Positions 28,087-35,847 of a DNA stretch of 64,000 bases are shown in pieces. The notes below the pieces were generated by a model. It was not told the origin of the DNA. It did no database searches and saw only the letters and a list, made by a program, of their open reading frames with translations. This DNA is from Rubneribacter badeniensis. Lineage in GTDB: Bacteria; Actinomycetota; Coriobacteriia; Coriobacteriales; Eggerthellaceae. The stretch lies in contig NZ_PPEL01000003.1 in assembly GCF_002899695.1 (NCBI RefSeq), forward strand, positions 1-64,000. The letters run 5' to 3'. Each line of letters begins with the position of its first letter. The stretch's first letter is position 1. Position numbers and translations under genes: made by a program.

Positions 28087-29082
28087 TTAGGAAAGCGTGG
28101 CGTACATGACGGCCTTGATGGTGTGCATGCGGTTCTCGGCCTCGTCGAACACCTTGGACTGCTTGGACTCGAACACCTCGTCCTCGACCTCCATCTCCGT
28201 GACGCCGAAGCGCTCGGCGATGTCGGCGCCGATGGTGGTGTTGGTGTCGTGGAACGACGGCAGGCAGTGCAGGAAGATGGCGGAGGGGTCGGCCATGGCC
28301 ATGACCTCCTTCGTCACGCGGTACGGCTCGAGCAGACGGATGCGCTCGGCCCAGACCTCGTCGGGCTCGCCCATGGACACCCACACGTCGGCGTAGATGA
28401 CGTGAGCGCCCGTGCAGGCATCCTTGATGTCCTCGGTCAGCTTGACCGTGGAGCCGTTCTCGGCGGCGATGGCCTCGCAGGTCTTCACGAGCTCGGCGTC
28501 GGGCATGTTCTCCTTGGGGCCGCAGGCGACGAAGTTCACGCCCAGCTTCGAGCACACCACCATGAGGGAGCGCGCCACGTTGTTGGCCGCGTCGCCCATG
28601 AACACGAACGTCTTGCCCTTGATGTCGTAGTTGAAGTTCTCCTGCATCGTGAGGATGTCGGCGAGCATCTGAGTGGGATGCCACTCGGTGGTCAGGCCGT
28701 TCCACACCGGCACGCCGGCGTTGGCGGCCAGCTCCTCGACGTCGGTCTGGGCGAAGCCGCGGAACTCGATGCCGTCGTAGAAGCGGCCGAGCACGCGCGC
28801 CGTGTCCTCGATGGACTCCTTCTTGCCCATCTGGGAGCTGCCGGGATCGAGGTAGGTCACGCCCATGCCGAGGTCCATGGCGCCGACCTCGAACGCGCAG
28901 CGGGTGCGGGTGGACGTCTTCTGGAACAGGAGGACGATGTTCTTGCCCTCGAGGTAGCGGTGCGGGGTGCCCGTCAGCTTCAGGTTCTTGAATTCGCGAG
29001 ACAACTTCAAGAGGTACTCGATCTCCTCGGTGGTGAAGTCGAGGAGCCTCAGGAAGTGGCGACCGCTCAGGCTAGTAGGCAT
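28087..29082 (-). CDS. argF: Ornithine carbamoyltransferase (catabolic in context)
   Basis: Phosphorolyses citrulline to ornithine and carbamoyl phosphate in the arginine deiminase pathway, or runs the reverse for biosynthesis. The ATG at 29080-29082 (MPTSLSGRHFLRLLDFT) gives 331 residues; an upstream in-frame extension has no ribosome-binding site. Carbamoyl-phosphate motif STRTRCAFE near residue 57, ornithine-side HPTQMLADI and HCLPSFHD. Position between arcA and arcC argues for the catabolic role (often named arcB); sequence alone cannot separate ArgF from ArcB. Confidence 0.96.
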   Translation of the reverse strand: MPTSLSGRHFLRLLDFTTEEIEYLLKLSREFKNLKLTGTPHRYLEGKNIVLLFQKTSTRTRCAFEVGAMDLGMGVTYLDPGSSQMGKKESIEDTARVLGRFYDGIEFRGFAQTDVEELAANAGVPVWNGLTTEWHPTQMLADILTMQENFNYDIKGKTFVFMGDAANNVARSLMVVCSKLGVNFVACGPKENMPDAELVKTCEAIAAENGSTVKLTEDIKDACTGAHVIYADVWVSMGEPDEVWAERIRLLEPYRVTKEVMAMADPSAIFLHCLPSFHDTNTTIGADIAERFGVTEMEVEDEVFESKQSKVFDEAENRMHTIKAVMYATLS

Positions 29083-29217
29083 GATTCGTTCCTTTCGTCG
29101 TGCGTGTCCAACAACAAACGGTATCGACGGGCCGCGCCAAGTATTCAGCCCGCCTCTTTTCGGCACCGGAGCCGACAGGCGGCCCCGGCGACCGGAAAAG
29201 ACATAAAGGCTCTCGGG

Positions 29218-30435
29218 CTAGTCCTCGCGCCAGATGGGCATGCTCATGCAGCGCGGGCCGCCGCGGCCGCGGGAGAGCTCGGCCGAGGGGATCTCGATGA
29301 CGTTGATGCCCTTCTCCTTGAGCAGGGCGTTCGTCACGTCGTTGCGCTCGTACACCACCACGGTGCCCGGAGCGATGCACAGCGTGTTCGAGCCGTCGTT
29401 CCATTGCTCGCGCTCGGCCGCGATGCGGTCGCCGCCGCCGCAGGGGATGAGCTCCACCGGGCGACCGACGTACTTCTCGAGGATGTCCTCGAGCTTGCCG
29501 CTCATCTCGCGCACCTTGATCCCCGCGCCCTCGGGCGTGATCTCGAACACCGTGAGCGGCCCCATGATGCCGGGGTGGATGGTGAACTTGTCCACGTCGA
29601 TCTGCGTGAACACCGTGTCGAGGTGCATCATGGCGCGGTTGTTGGGGATGTTGAACGCCAGGATGGTGTCCACGGGGGACGTCTCGTCGTTGAAGATGTT
29701 GTGGGCGATCTCGTCGATGGCGTCGGGCTCGGTGCGCTGCGAGATGCCGATGGCCAGCACGTGCTCGTTGATGTTGAGGATGTCGCCGCCCTCGATGTGG
29801 AACGCGCTGTAGCGGCTGTAGTACTGCGGGACGTCCTTGAAGTCGGGATGGTGCGTGAAGATGTACTCGGCGAAGATCGTCTCGCGGTTGCGCGTGACCG
29901 AGTACATGCGGTTGATGGACACGCCGTTGCCGATCATCGCGAACGGGTCGCGGGTGAAGTAGAGGTTCGGCATGGGGGCGATGACCATCTTGGAGGCCTC
30001 GGAGACGAGGTCCACGAGCGAGTTCGACTTGTCCGTGTGCAGCTCGGTGAGGTTGATGCCCTCCATCGTCTTGAGCACGAGGTCGAAGTTGTCGGGATAG
30101 TTGTCGTTGAGGTAGTCGTAGATGATCTTCTGGTAGCGCTCGGTGCGGATGCCCGCCTCCTCGATGAACTGCTTGAGGAACTTCTCGCGCAGCTCGGGGT
30201 TCTGGTCGAGCACCTCGGCCATGAGCCGCTCGAGGTAGACGACCTCCACGCCGTTGTCGCGAAGGGCCTGGGCGAAGGCGTCGTGCTCCTCCTGGGCCAC
30301 CTTCAGAAACGGGATGTCGTCGAACAGAAGCTCCTCGAGCGTGTTCGGCGTCAGGTTCAGAAGCTCTCGGCCCGGGCGGTGCAACAACACTTTTTTCAAG
30401 GGCTTGATCTCGCTCTTGACGTTCACACCAGCCAT
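29218..30435 (-). CDS. arcA: Arginine deiminase
   Basis: First step of arginine fermentation: arginine to citrulline and ammonia. 405 residues. Conserved guanidino-modifying-enzyme motifs: FTRDPFAMIGNG near residue 160, FHIEGGDILNIN near 215, HLDTVFTQID near 270, and the nucleophile Cys in GGPRCMSMPI near residue 398. First gene of arcA-OTC-arcC-carrier; a 135-bp gap separates it from the OTC gene. The long 5' region carries an ARG-box-like operator at 30757 and palindromes nearer the start. A strong Shine-Dalgarno (GAAGGAGG) precedes the ATG. Confidence 0.98.
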   Translation of the reverse strand: MAGVNVKSEIKPLKKVLLHRPGRELLNLTPNTLEELLFDDIPFLKVAQEEHDAFAQALRDNGVEVVYLERLMAEVLDQNPELREKFLKQFIEEAGIRTERYQKIIYDYLNDNYPDNFDLVLKTMEGINLTELHTDKSNSLVDLVSEASKMVIAPMPNLYFTRDPFAMIGNGVSINRMYSVTRNRETIFAEYIFTHHPDFKDVPQYYSRYSAFHIEGGDILNINEHVLAIGISQRTEPDAIDEIAHNIFNDETSPVDTILAFNIPNNRAMMHLDTVFTQIDVDKFTIHPGIMGPLTVFEITPEGAGIKVREMSGKLEDILEKYVGRPVELIPCGGGDRIAAEREQWNDGSNTLCIAPGTVVVYERNDVTNALLKEKGINVIEIPSAELSRGRGGPRCMSMPIWRED

Positions 30436-30981
30436 AGCAACCCTCCTTCTTCTTCGGTTTTATGCATTTTCCAGATTTTCGACCATCGGAACAGCCCGTT
30501 GCGCACCGGACGTCCGGTTGACAGGGTCAAAATCTCACGGTTCCGGTCAAATTGCAACCACAAAAACGAAACAAAACCGCCCCTCAGGGATTACCGCGTG
30601 TTTTTTCGGCGAACGGTTCACTTGCACCCTCTACTTCTTCATCATTTCTTCAAATTTGCTCTTGCATGGTGGAGTGAATCTGTAAGGATTCAGGAGCATT
30701 CGAAGCGTCTTCGCGAGGCGATCAGACCCCTCCGCACCGCAAAATCGACCGTTCGAAATGCATAAATATTCAGAAACATGCAATTTCGATGCAAACGCCG
30801 CGCCGCAAGGGGGCAACCGGAAGGAGGATGCGCGGCCCTTACTGGGATCTCCTCTCGTCGATTTCTTCAAAATACCTGATGGATATACCTATTGACCCGC
30901 TCCCCCGCCACCTCGGAACCCTAGCGCATCCAAAAGCCCTTCCGGAGAATTTTGCGGTATAATACCGATGTTGGTCAAAAC
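30436..30981. promoter_or_regulatory. Long control region upstream of arcA
   Basis: 546 bp with no gene. Minus-strand signals near arcA: a 14-bp perfect palindrome ACCGGACGTCCGGT (30505-30518) abutting a TTGAC-AGG-GTCAA dyad (30518-30530), and two TTTGACC copies on the minus strand around 30521-30560. Further upstream is a dyad TGAATC-N6-GATTCA (30675-30692) and the ARG box listed separately. The region is much less GC-rich than its surroundings, as expected for a strong regulated promoter. I cannot assign one -35/-10 pair with confidence. Confidence 0.5.
30757..30774. promoter_or_regulatory. ARG-box-like ArgR binding site
   Basis: TGCATAAATATTCA at 30759-30772 matches the ARG-box core TGMATWWWWATKCA at every position, flanked by A/T bases to make the usual 18 bp. 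A second, imperfect copy (TGCAATTTCGATGCA, 30779-30793) follows after the short gap typical of paired ARG boxes. It lies ~320 bp before the arcA start, where ArgR would sense arginine. No argR gene is seen in the window. Confidence 0.6.
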
Positions 30982-31057
30982 GCGCCCATGGCTCAATGGA
31001 TAGAGCAACGGACTTCTAATCCGTCGGTTGCAGGTTCGAGTCCTGCTGGGCGCGCCA
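30982..31057 (+). tRNA. tRNA-Arg (UCU anticodon)
   Basis: 76 nt with encoded CCA. Acceptor GCGCCCA/TGGGCGC, D-arm CTCAATGGATAGA, anticodon loop CTTCTAA giving TCT, T-arm AGGTTCGAGTCCT. It reads AGA codons, rare in this GC-rich genome. Confidence 0.96.
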
Positions 31058-31067
31058 TTGAAGCCTC

Positions 31068-31096
31068 GTCGCCCCGCTTGATCGGGGCGACCTTTT
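31068..31096 (+). terminator. Terminator after tRNA-Arg
   Basis: Perfect 9-bp stem GTCGCCCCG/CGGGGCGAC with a CTTGAT loop, followed by CTTTT, 10 bp past the tRNA. Confidence 0.88.
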
Positions 31097-31329
31097 GAAA
31101 AAACCGAACATTATTCCATAACATCATTTCACTTGCAATATCTTTTTGCGATCCCTTCCAAGCAAACGAAGTGCGAACCTGTTCGCTCCCTATCCTTCTG
31201 ATCGAATGGCAACCGATTGGCAACGGTGCGTTTACGATGTAGAGGAAGTATGCCGAAATGCCATATCATAGGATGCTCTATCGATAAAAGCTCATTCGTT
31301 CGCCGATCGAGCATCGAGAGGAGCCTTGC

Positions 31330-31572
31330 ATGCCTTATCTGGAGAACCATACGCTTTACTACAAGAAGTCCTGCCCCTTCTGCCAGAAGGTTCTGCGCTT
31401 CATGGACGAGCACAAGATAACCATGGACACGCGCGACACCCTGCAGCCCGGCAATCAGAACGACCTCATCCATATCGGAGGTAAGAAGCAAGTGCCGTGC
31501 CTGGTCATCGGCGGCAAGGCTCTGTACGAATCAGACGACATCGTCGCCTACCTGCGAAAGGCGAGCGCCTGA
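31330..31572 (+). CDS. Glutaredoxin-like protein with a CPFC motif
   Basis: 80 residues, a minimal thioredoxin fold. The redox motif SCPFCQKV is at residues 14-21, the cis-proline signature KQVPCLVIGG near residue 53, and the C-terminal helix YESDDIVAYL is typical of glutaredoxins. Ribosome-binding site GAGAGGAG precedes the ATG. The CPxC motif is close to the CPYC/CPFC of dithiol glutaredoxins. Many coriobacteria lack glutathione, so the physiological reductant may be another thiol. Transcribed alone, followed by a hairpin at 31596. Confidence 0.9.
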   Translation: MPYLENHTLYYKKSCPFCQKVLRFMDEHKITMDTRDTLQPGNQNDLIHIGGKKQVPCLVIGGKALYESDDIVAYLRKASA

Positions 31573-31595
31573 AAACACAGGAGCCTCTCTTTCCG

Positions 31596-31626
31596 GAATG
31601 CCCCGGCCCGCACGGTCGGGGCATTC
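31596..31626 (+). terminator. Hairpin downstream of the glutaredoxin-like gene
   Basis: 10-bp perfect stem GAATGCCCCG/CGGGGCATTC with an 11-nt loop. The T-run is weak, so termination efficiency is uncertain. Confidence 0.65.
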
Positions 31627-31992
31627 TGCGTTCAAGGGATGAAACGACCGCGACCTCCGGCGCGGCTTTGCCCGTCGGCGCTCGGACGCGTCGGAATCAG
31701 GCAGCGGCACAAGGCTTCGAAAGATCGACGAGCGTCGGAGAGGGATGAGGGTTGGGAAGCGCGCCGAAGCGGCAAACCCTTTCCCGCTGGCCTCCAAAGC
31801 ATGTACCGCGCTTCAAAGCAGACGGCTTCCAAGCCGAAGAAGCAAGATGACGGGGCGCCGGATGGATGCGGCTCGGAAGTGACCTGGGGGCTCTATGCGG
31901 TGGTCGAACACCGTTGGCAATAATCGGGCGCCCGCGCTTTCTGGCCTGCAATCCACGGTTCCTCGCGAAAGACGAAAATCGCAGGAGGAAAC
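31627..31992. other. Intergenic stretch without a recognisable gene
   Basis: About 370 bp between the glutaredoxin hairpin and the tRNA-Gly terminator. Open frames here lack ribosome-binding sites and recognisable protein features. Confidence 0.4.
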
Positions 31993-32028
31993 AAAAAACC
32001 GGGTCGGAAAGCACGCTTCCAGCCCGGT
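31993..32028 (-). terminator. Terminator of tRNA-Gly (minus strand)
   Basis: ACCGGG/CCCGGT outer stem with an inner GGAA/TTCC pairing, followed by six T's on the minus strand, 11 bp past the tRNA-Gly CCA. Confidence 0.88.
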
Positions 32029-32038
32029 ACTTGTCTGA

Positions 32039-32112
32039 TGGAGCGGGTGACGGGAATCGAACCCGCGTCATGAGCTTGGAAGGCTCAGGTTCTGCCATTG
32101 AACTACACCCGC
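32039..32112 (-). tRNA. tRNA-Gly (UCC anticodon)
   Basis: 74 nt on the minus strand with encoded CCA. Acceptor GCGGGTG/CACCCGC, D-arm AGTTCAATGGCAGA, anticodon loop CTTCCAA giving TCC, T-arm GGGTTCGATTCCC. Confidence 0.95.
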
Positions 32113-32576
32113 ATGACGCGTCGGCTATTGTACCGCAACATCGGCCATCGCGCGCAAGATTCCCCGGGAGTTTCCACCAGATTCCGCATAAACTCGACGG
32201 AGGGGCCGGTGACGTCCGCACCGAAGGCCGTCATGCCGACGACCGCCCTTCCATTCCGAGCACATCACCACCGGTATCCCGACAAACTCCCGCTCGAAAG
32301 CCCTGCCGCTTCAAGGGAATCGATGCACGCCGCCACGCGCGCGTCGGCAGCGCAAGAGGGAAAGGGGCTGCAAGCCCGCGAAAGAATCCTGATCGCCCCC
32401 GGCAAAGGACGCCGCAGCCCACCGAGCTGAAGATGCTGAAACGATGCGAAGCAGTGCGCATGCTCGCACCGCCTTTCACACGCTTCCCCGAGCATGCGGC
32501 AAAGAGGGAGGCTCTCAGTCTCGGAGCATCCATGCGACGGGGAAGGGCCGCAGCCCTTCCCCGAAAGAGTCCGCAC
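32113..32576. other. Intergenic region between tRNA-Gly and tRNA-Pro
   Basis: 464 bp. No gene is supported. A perfect 10-bp hairpin GGGGAAGGGC/GCCCTTCCCC with a CGCA loop (32539-32562) lies 15 bp past the tRNA-Pro 3' end; it lacks a T-run, so its role as a terminator is uncertain. Confidence 0.45.
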
Positions 32577-32653
32577 TGGTCGGGACGACAGGATTCGAAC
32601 CTGCGACATCCTGCTCCCAAAGCAGGCGCGCTACCAGACTGCGCCACGTCCCG
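32577..32653 (-). tRNA. tRNA-Pro (UGG anticodon)
   Basis: 77 nt on the minus strand with encoded CCA. Acceptor CGGGACG/CGTCCCG, D-arm CGCAGTCTGGTAGCGC, anticodon loop TTTGGGA giving TGG, T-arm AGGTTCGAATCCT. Confidence 0.96.
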
Positions 32654-32856
32654 ACGAAAACGGCAGGTGCCAGTATAGCAGAAGATCGACAGCGCGGGCT
32701 CGACGAAGCGCAGGTCGCCTCACGGCGCACGAGCGCCCGCATCGCGCACCGCGAGGACGAAGGAGCCGTCCGCGCGCCGCGCCTGTCGAAAGACGCGCAG
32801 GGCGCGGCGTTTCCGCAGATGAAGCACGTCAATTGCAGATCAGGCCGCAGCGCCCC

Positions 32857-33462
32857 CTACGCGCCCTCTTCGATCCGCGCGCGCAGGGCGCGCAGGGCGT
32901 TTCCCCTATGCGACACGGCGTTCTTCTCCTGCGGCAGAGCCTCGGCGAGCGTGCGCTCGCCGCCGAACACGTCGGGCAGGAACAAAGGATCGTAGCCGAA
33001 GCCGTGCTCGCCGCGCTCGGCATGCCCGATGCGCCCCTCGACGACGCCGTGGGCAACCTCTTCGGATCCGTCCTCGTCTATGAACACGAGCGTGCACATG
33101 AAGCGCGCCGTGCGCTGCGCGTCGGGCACGTCGGCGAGCTCATCGAGCAGCTTCGCGTTGTTGGCGGCGTCGGTGGCGTCCTCGCCCGCGTAGCGCGCCG
33201 AGCGCACGCCGGGCGCACCATCGAGCGCGTCCACGACCAAGCCCGAGTCGTCGGCGAGCACCGCCCTGCCGCCGCTCGCCTCGCGCGCAGCCCGCGCCTT
33301 GATGCGGGCGTTGCCCTCGAACGTGTCGGCATCCTCTTCCGGATCGGAGGCGATCCCCAGATCGCGCAGCGTACAAAACTCCCAACCGGGAAAATCCAGC
33401 GCTTCGGCGATCTCGCGCGCCTTGTGCGCGTTGTTGCTGGCGATGACGACGGTCTTTCTCAT
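32857..33462 (-). CDS. rdgB: Non-canonical purine NTP pyrophosphatase (RdgB/HAM1)
   Basis: House-cleaning enzyme that hydrolyses dITP, ITP and XTP to the monophosphate and pyrophosphate. 201 residues. Family motifs: the N-terminal ASNNAHKAREI nucleotide loop, DTFEGNARIKARAA near residue 46, VLADDSGLVVDAL near residue 69, FGYDPLFLP near residue 155 and SHRGNALRAL near the C-terminus. Ribosome-binding site GGGAGGAT precedes the ATG. It follows murI on the same strand after 87 bp, the common bacterial murI-rdgB pairing. Confidence 0.97.
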   Translation of the reverse strand: MRKTVVIASNNAHKAREIAEALDFPGWEFCTLRDLGIASDPEEDADTFEGNARIKARAAREASGGRAVLADDSGLVVDALDGAPGVRSARYAGEDATDAANNAKLLDELADVPDAQRTARFMCTLVFIDEDGSEEVAHGVVEGRIGHAERGEHGFGYDPLFLPDVFGGERTLAEALPQEKNAVSHRGNALRALRARIEEGA

Positions 33463-33549
33463 ATCCTCCCTCTCCCTTCACGTATCAGCGCCGCGCTTCG
33501 ACGCCGCAAGCGGCCCGCACCCGTCCAAGCTGCGGACAGACGGGCGCGC

Positions 33550-34446
33550 TCACGCTTCGAAGTCCACGCGCGCGACCGAGTCGATGGGCGCGTTGAACAC
33601 GCGGCCACCGAACCGTCCGAACTCCTCCACATCGTCTCCCGTCGTGTAGAACTCGTAGCGCGGCACGTGCCCGACACGGGCGCACGCCCCGCGTTCGCGC
33701 AGGATGGCGGCCACGTCGCGCGCCGTCTCCTTCCCCGACGATATGAGCGTCACCTCGCGGCCCACGACGCCTCCGATGAGCGCTTTGAGCAAGGGGAAGT
33801 GGGTGCACCCCAGCACGAGCGCGTCGATGCCGCAACGGCGCAGGGGCTCAAGGTACTCGCGCGCGATCTCCTCGAACTCGGGACGGATGTACACCTTCGA
33901 CGCGAGCGAGGTGAAATCCTCCACCGGGCCCTCGGCCATCCGCACGCCCTGCTCGGCGATCTCCACGAACCGCGGCGTGGCCGTCGAGAACACGGTGATG
34001 CCCGGATCGATGGCGCGGATGGCGTTCGTGTACGCGCCGGACTCCACCGTCGCCTTCGTGGCGATGACGCCCACCCGATTGTTCTTCGTGGCCCTCGCCG
34101 CCGCGCGGGCGCCCGGCTCCACGACCCCCACCACCGGCACGGGGAAAACACGCCGAGCGTGCGCAAGGCCCGCCGCCGTGGCCGTGTTGCACGCGATGAC
34201 GACGAGCTTCACGCCGCGCTTGACGAGCCAGCCGCCGATCTGCTGCACGAAACCGTCCACTTCCTCGAGGGGGCGAGGGCCGTACGGGCAGCGCGCCGAG
34301 TCACCCACGTAGACGATGGACTCCTCCGGAAGGGCCTTCGCGATCTCGCGGGCCACGGTGAGCCCTCCGAAACCGGAATCGAACACGCCGATGGGCGCGT
34401 CGTCCCCGCCTGGGAAGGAGCCGGTCGCTGTTTGCATCTTGTCCAT
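33550..34446 (-). CDS. murI: Glutamate racemase
   Basis: Makes D-glutamate for peptidoglycan. 298 residues. Both catalytic cysteines are present: IACNTATAAG near residue 85 and LGCTHFPLLK near residue 198. Substrate-loop motifs are GVFDSGFGGLTV and VYVGDSARCPYG. The start is uncertain: the ATG at 34444-34446 is used here, but an in-frame ATG three codons later is equally possible, and neither has a strong ribosome-binding site. Cotranscribed with rdgB. Confidence 0.96.
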   Translation of the reverse strand: MDKMQTATGSFPGGDDAPIGVFDSGFGGLTVAREIAKALPEESIVYVGDSARCPYGPRPLEEVDGFVQQIGGWLVKRGVKLVVIACNTATAAGLAHARRVFPVPVVGVVEPGARAAARATKNNRVGVIATKATVESGAYTNAIRAIDPGITVFSTATPRFVEIAEQGVRMAEGPVEDFTSLASKVYIRPEFEEIAREYLEPLRRCGIDALVLGCTHFPLLKALIGGVVGREVTLISSGKETARDVAAILRERGACARVGHVPRYEFYTTGDDVEEFGRFGGRVFNAPIDSVARVDFEA

Positions 34447-34610
34447 GGGGACAGTATAGCGCAGGGCCTGTTCGTTGTTTGCAAACCGTCACGCCGAGCC
34501 ATAGTATCTGCTAATCTGTCGGCAGCAGTCAGACGAGAGGAGCCGGTGCGCCCAAGGCGGGACGTGCGCAGGGCGCATGGGCCGCAGACGGCCGCGGAAA
34601 AGGAGCTGTC

Positions 34611-35225
34611 ATGAAGGTTTTGCTCATCAACGGAAGCCCGAACGAGGGGCGCTGCACGCGCACGGCGCTCGACGAGGTGGCGGGGGCTCTCGCAGCCGAA
34701 GGTGTGGAGACCGAGATCGCCTGGATCGGCCGCGAACCCGTGCGGGGCTGCCTGGGCTGTGGCGGCTGCGCCAAGCGGGCAGACGCGCGCTGCGTTTTCG
34801 ACGACGACGTCGTGAACGGCCTCATCGCCAAAGCGACCGAGGCAGATGGCCTCGTGGTGGGCACGCCTGTGTTCTACGCCGGAGCGAACGGGGCGCTCCT
34901 CGCCGTGCTCGACCGGATGTTCTACGCGGCGTCGGCACGGCTGCGCTTCAAGCCGGCGGCGGCCGTGGCCTCCGCGCGGCGCGCGGGCACGACGCCGGCC
35001 ATCGACCAGATCAACAAGTACTTCCAGATCAACTGCATGCCCGTCGCCTCGTCCACCTACTGGCCCATGGTGCACGGCCAAAGCATCGAGGAGGTGCGCC
35101 AAGACGGCGAGGGGCTGCACACCATGCGCGTCCTTGGCCGCAACCTCGCCTGGCTCCTGCGCGCCGTCGAGCGCGAACCCGCGCCCGAGGTGGAACCGAA
35201 GGTCAGGACGAACTTCATCCGCTGA
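34611..35225 (+). CDS. Flavodoxin-family (NADPH-dependent FMN reductase-like) protein
   Basis: 204 residues with AAAAGGAG before the ATG. Flavodoxin-like fold: the FMN phosphate loop LLINGSPNEGRCTRTAL at the N-terminus, a cysteine cluster CLGCGGCAKR at residues ~47-56 like that of iron-sulfur flavoproteins, and the second FMN loop GTPVFYAGANG near residue 83. The cysteines could bind a [4Fe-4S] cluster or serve in redox. The downstream ybaK gene begins 2 bp after the stop, so the two form an operon. The electron acceptor is unknown. Confidence 0.88.
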   Translation: MKVLLINGSPNEGRCTRTALDEVAGALAAEGVETEIAWIGREPVRGCLGCGGCAKRADARCVFDDDVVNGLIAKATEADGLVVGTPVFYAGANGALLAVLDRMFYAASARLRFKPAAAVASARRAGTTPAIDQINKYFQINCMPVASSTYWPMVHGQSIEEVRQDGEGLHTMRVLGRNLAWLLRAVEREPAPEVEPKVRTNFIR

Positions 35226-35227
35226 CC

Positions 35228-35710
35228 ATGGCCAAAGAACAGCACAAGACCAACGCTATGCGCACCCTCGATGCGACGGGGGCGCGCTACGAGGCGCGGT
35301 TCTTCGACTGCCCCGAAGCGCTTTCAGGCGTCGAGGTGGCGCGACGGCTCGGGATCGACGAGGACCGCGTGTTCAAGACGCTCGTCACCGAGGGACGCTC
35401 GGGCGCGCACTACGTGTTCATGATACCCGTCGCCTGCGAGCTCGACCTCAAGAAGGCGGCCGCGGCCGCAGGCGAGAAAGCCGTCGCGATGGTGCGTTCG
35501 CGCGACCTTCTGCCGCTCACCGGCTACGTGCACGGAGGCTGCTCGCCCATCGGGATGAAGCGCCTCTTCCCCACCGCCATCGACGAGACGTGCGACCTCC
35601 ATGAGCGCATCGCGTTCTCGGGAGGGCGCATCGGATGCCAGATCGAGATGGCGCCCGACGACCTCGCCCGCGTCATCCCGCTTTCGCGCGCCGATCTGAT
35701 CGTGCTGTAG
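35228..35710 (+). CDS. ybaK: Cys-tRNA(Pro)/Cys-tRNA(Cys) deacylase (YbaK/EbsC family)
   Basis: 160 residues starting MAKEQHKTNAMRTLDATG. Trans-editing enzyme that removes mischarged cysteine from tRNA-Pro. Family features: VFKTLVTEG near residue 50, the catalytic-site Lys in that motif, the GYVHGGCSPIGMKR loop near residue 105, and FSGGRIGCQIEMAPDDLARV at the C-terminus. A longer in-frame extension upstream overlaps the flavoprotein gene out of frame and is rejected. A tRNA-Pro gene lies 2.6 kb upstream. Confidence 0.94.
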   Translation: MAKEQHKTNAMRTLDATGARYEARFFDCPEALSGVEVARRLGIDEDRVFKTLVTEGRSGAHYVFMIPVACELDLKKAAAAAGEKAVAMVRSRDLLPLTGYVHGGCSPIGMKRLFPTAIDETCDLHERIAFSGGRIGCQIEMAPDDLARVIPLSRADLIVL

Positions 35711-35847
35711 GAGCGCTGTAGGAGCCTCGGTCCGAGAGCCTCGATCCGGGAGCTTCAACGGCCCGCCTTCCGAAGCAGCCCGCCCGAAACGACGGAAAGG
35801 CGTGGTAGGATAGGCGAGACGACCAAACGATGCCGAGGAGGATCCTC

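Noticed and set aside
27016-30765. 1249-codon plus-strand frame opposite arcC-OTC-arcA
   Set aside because: Antisense shadow of three well-supported genes, with the same low-complexity composition.
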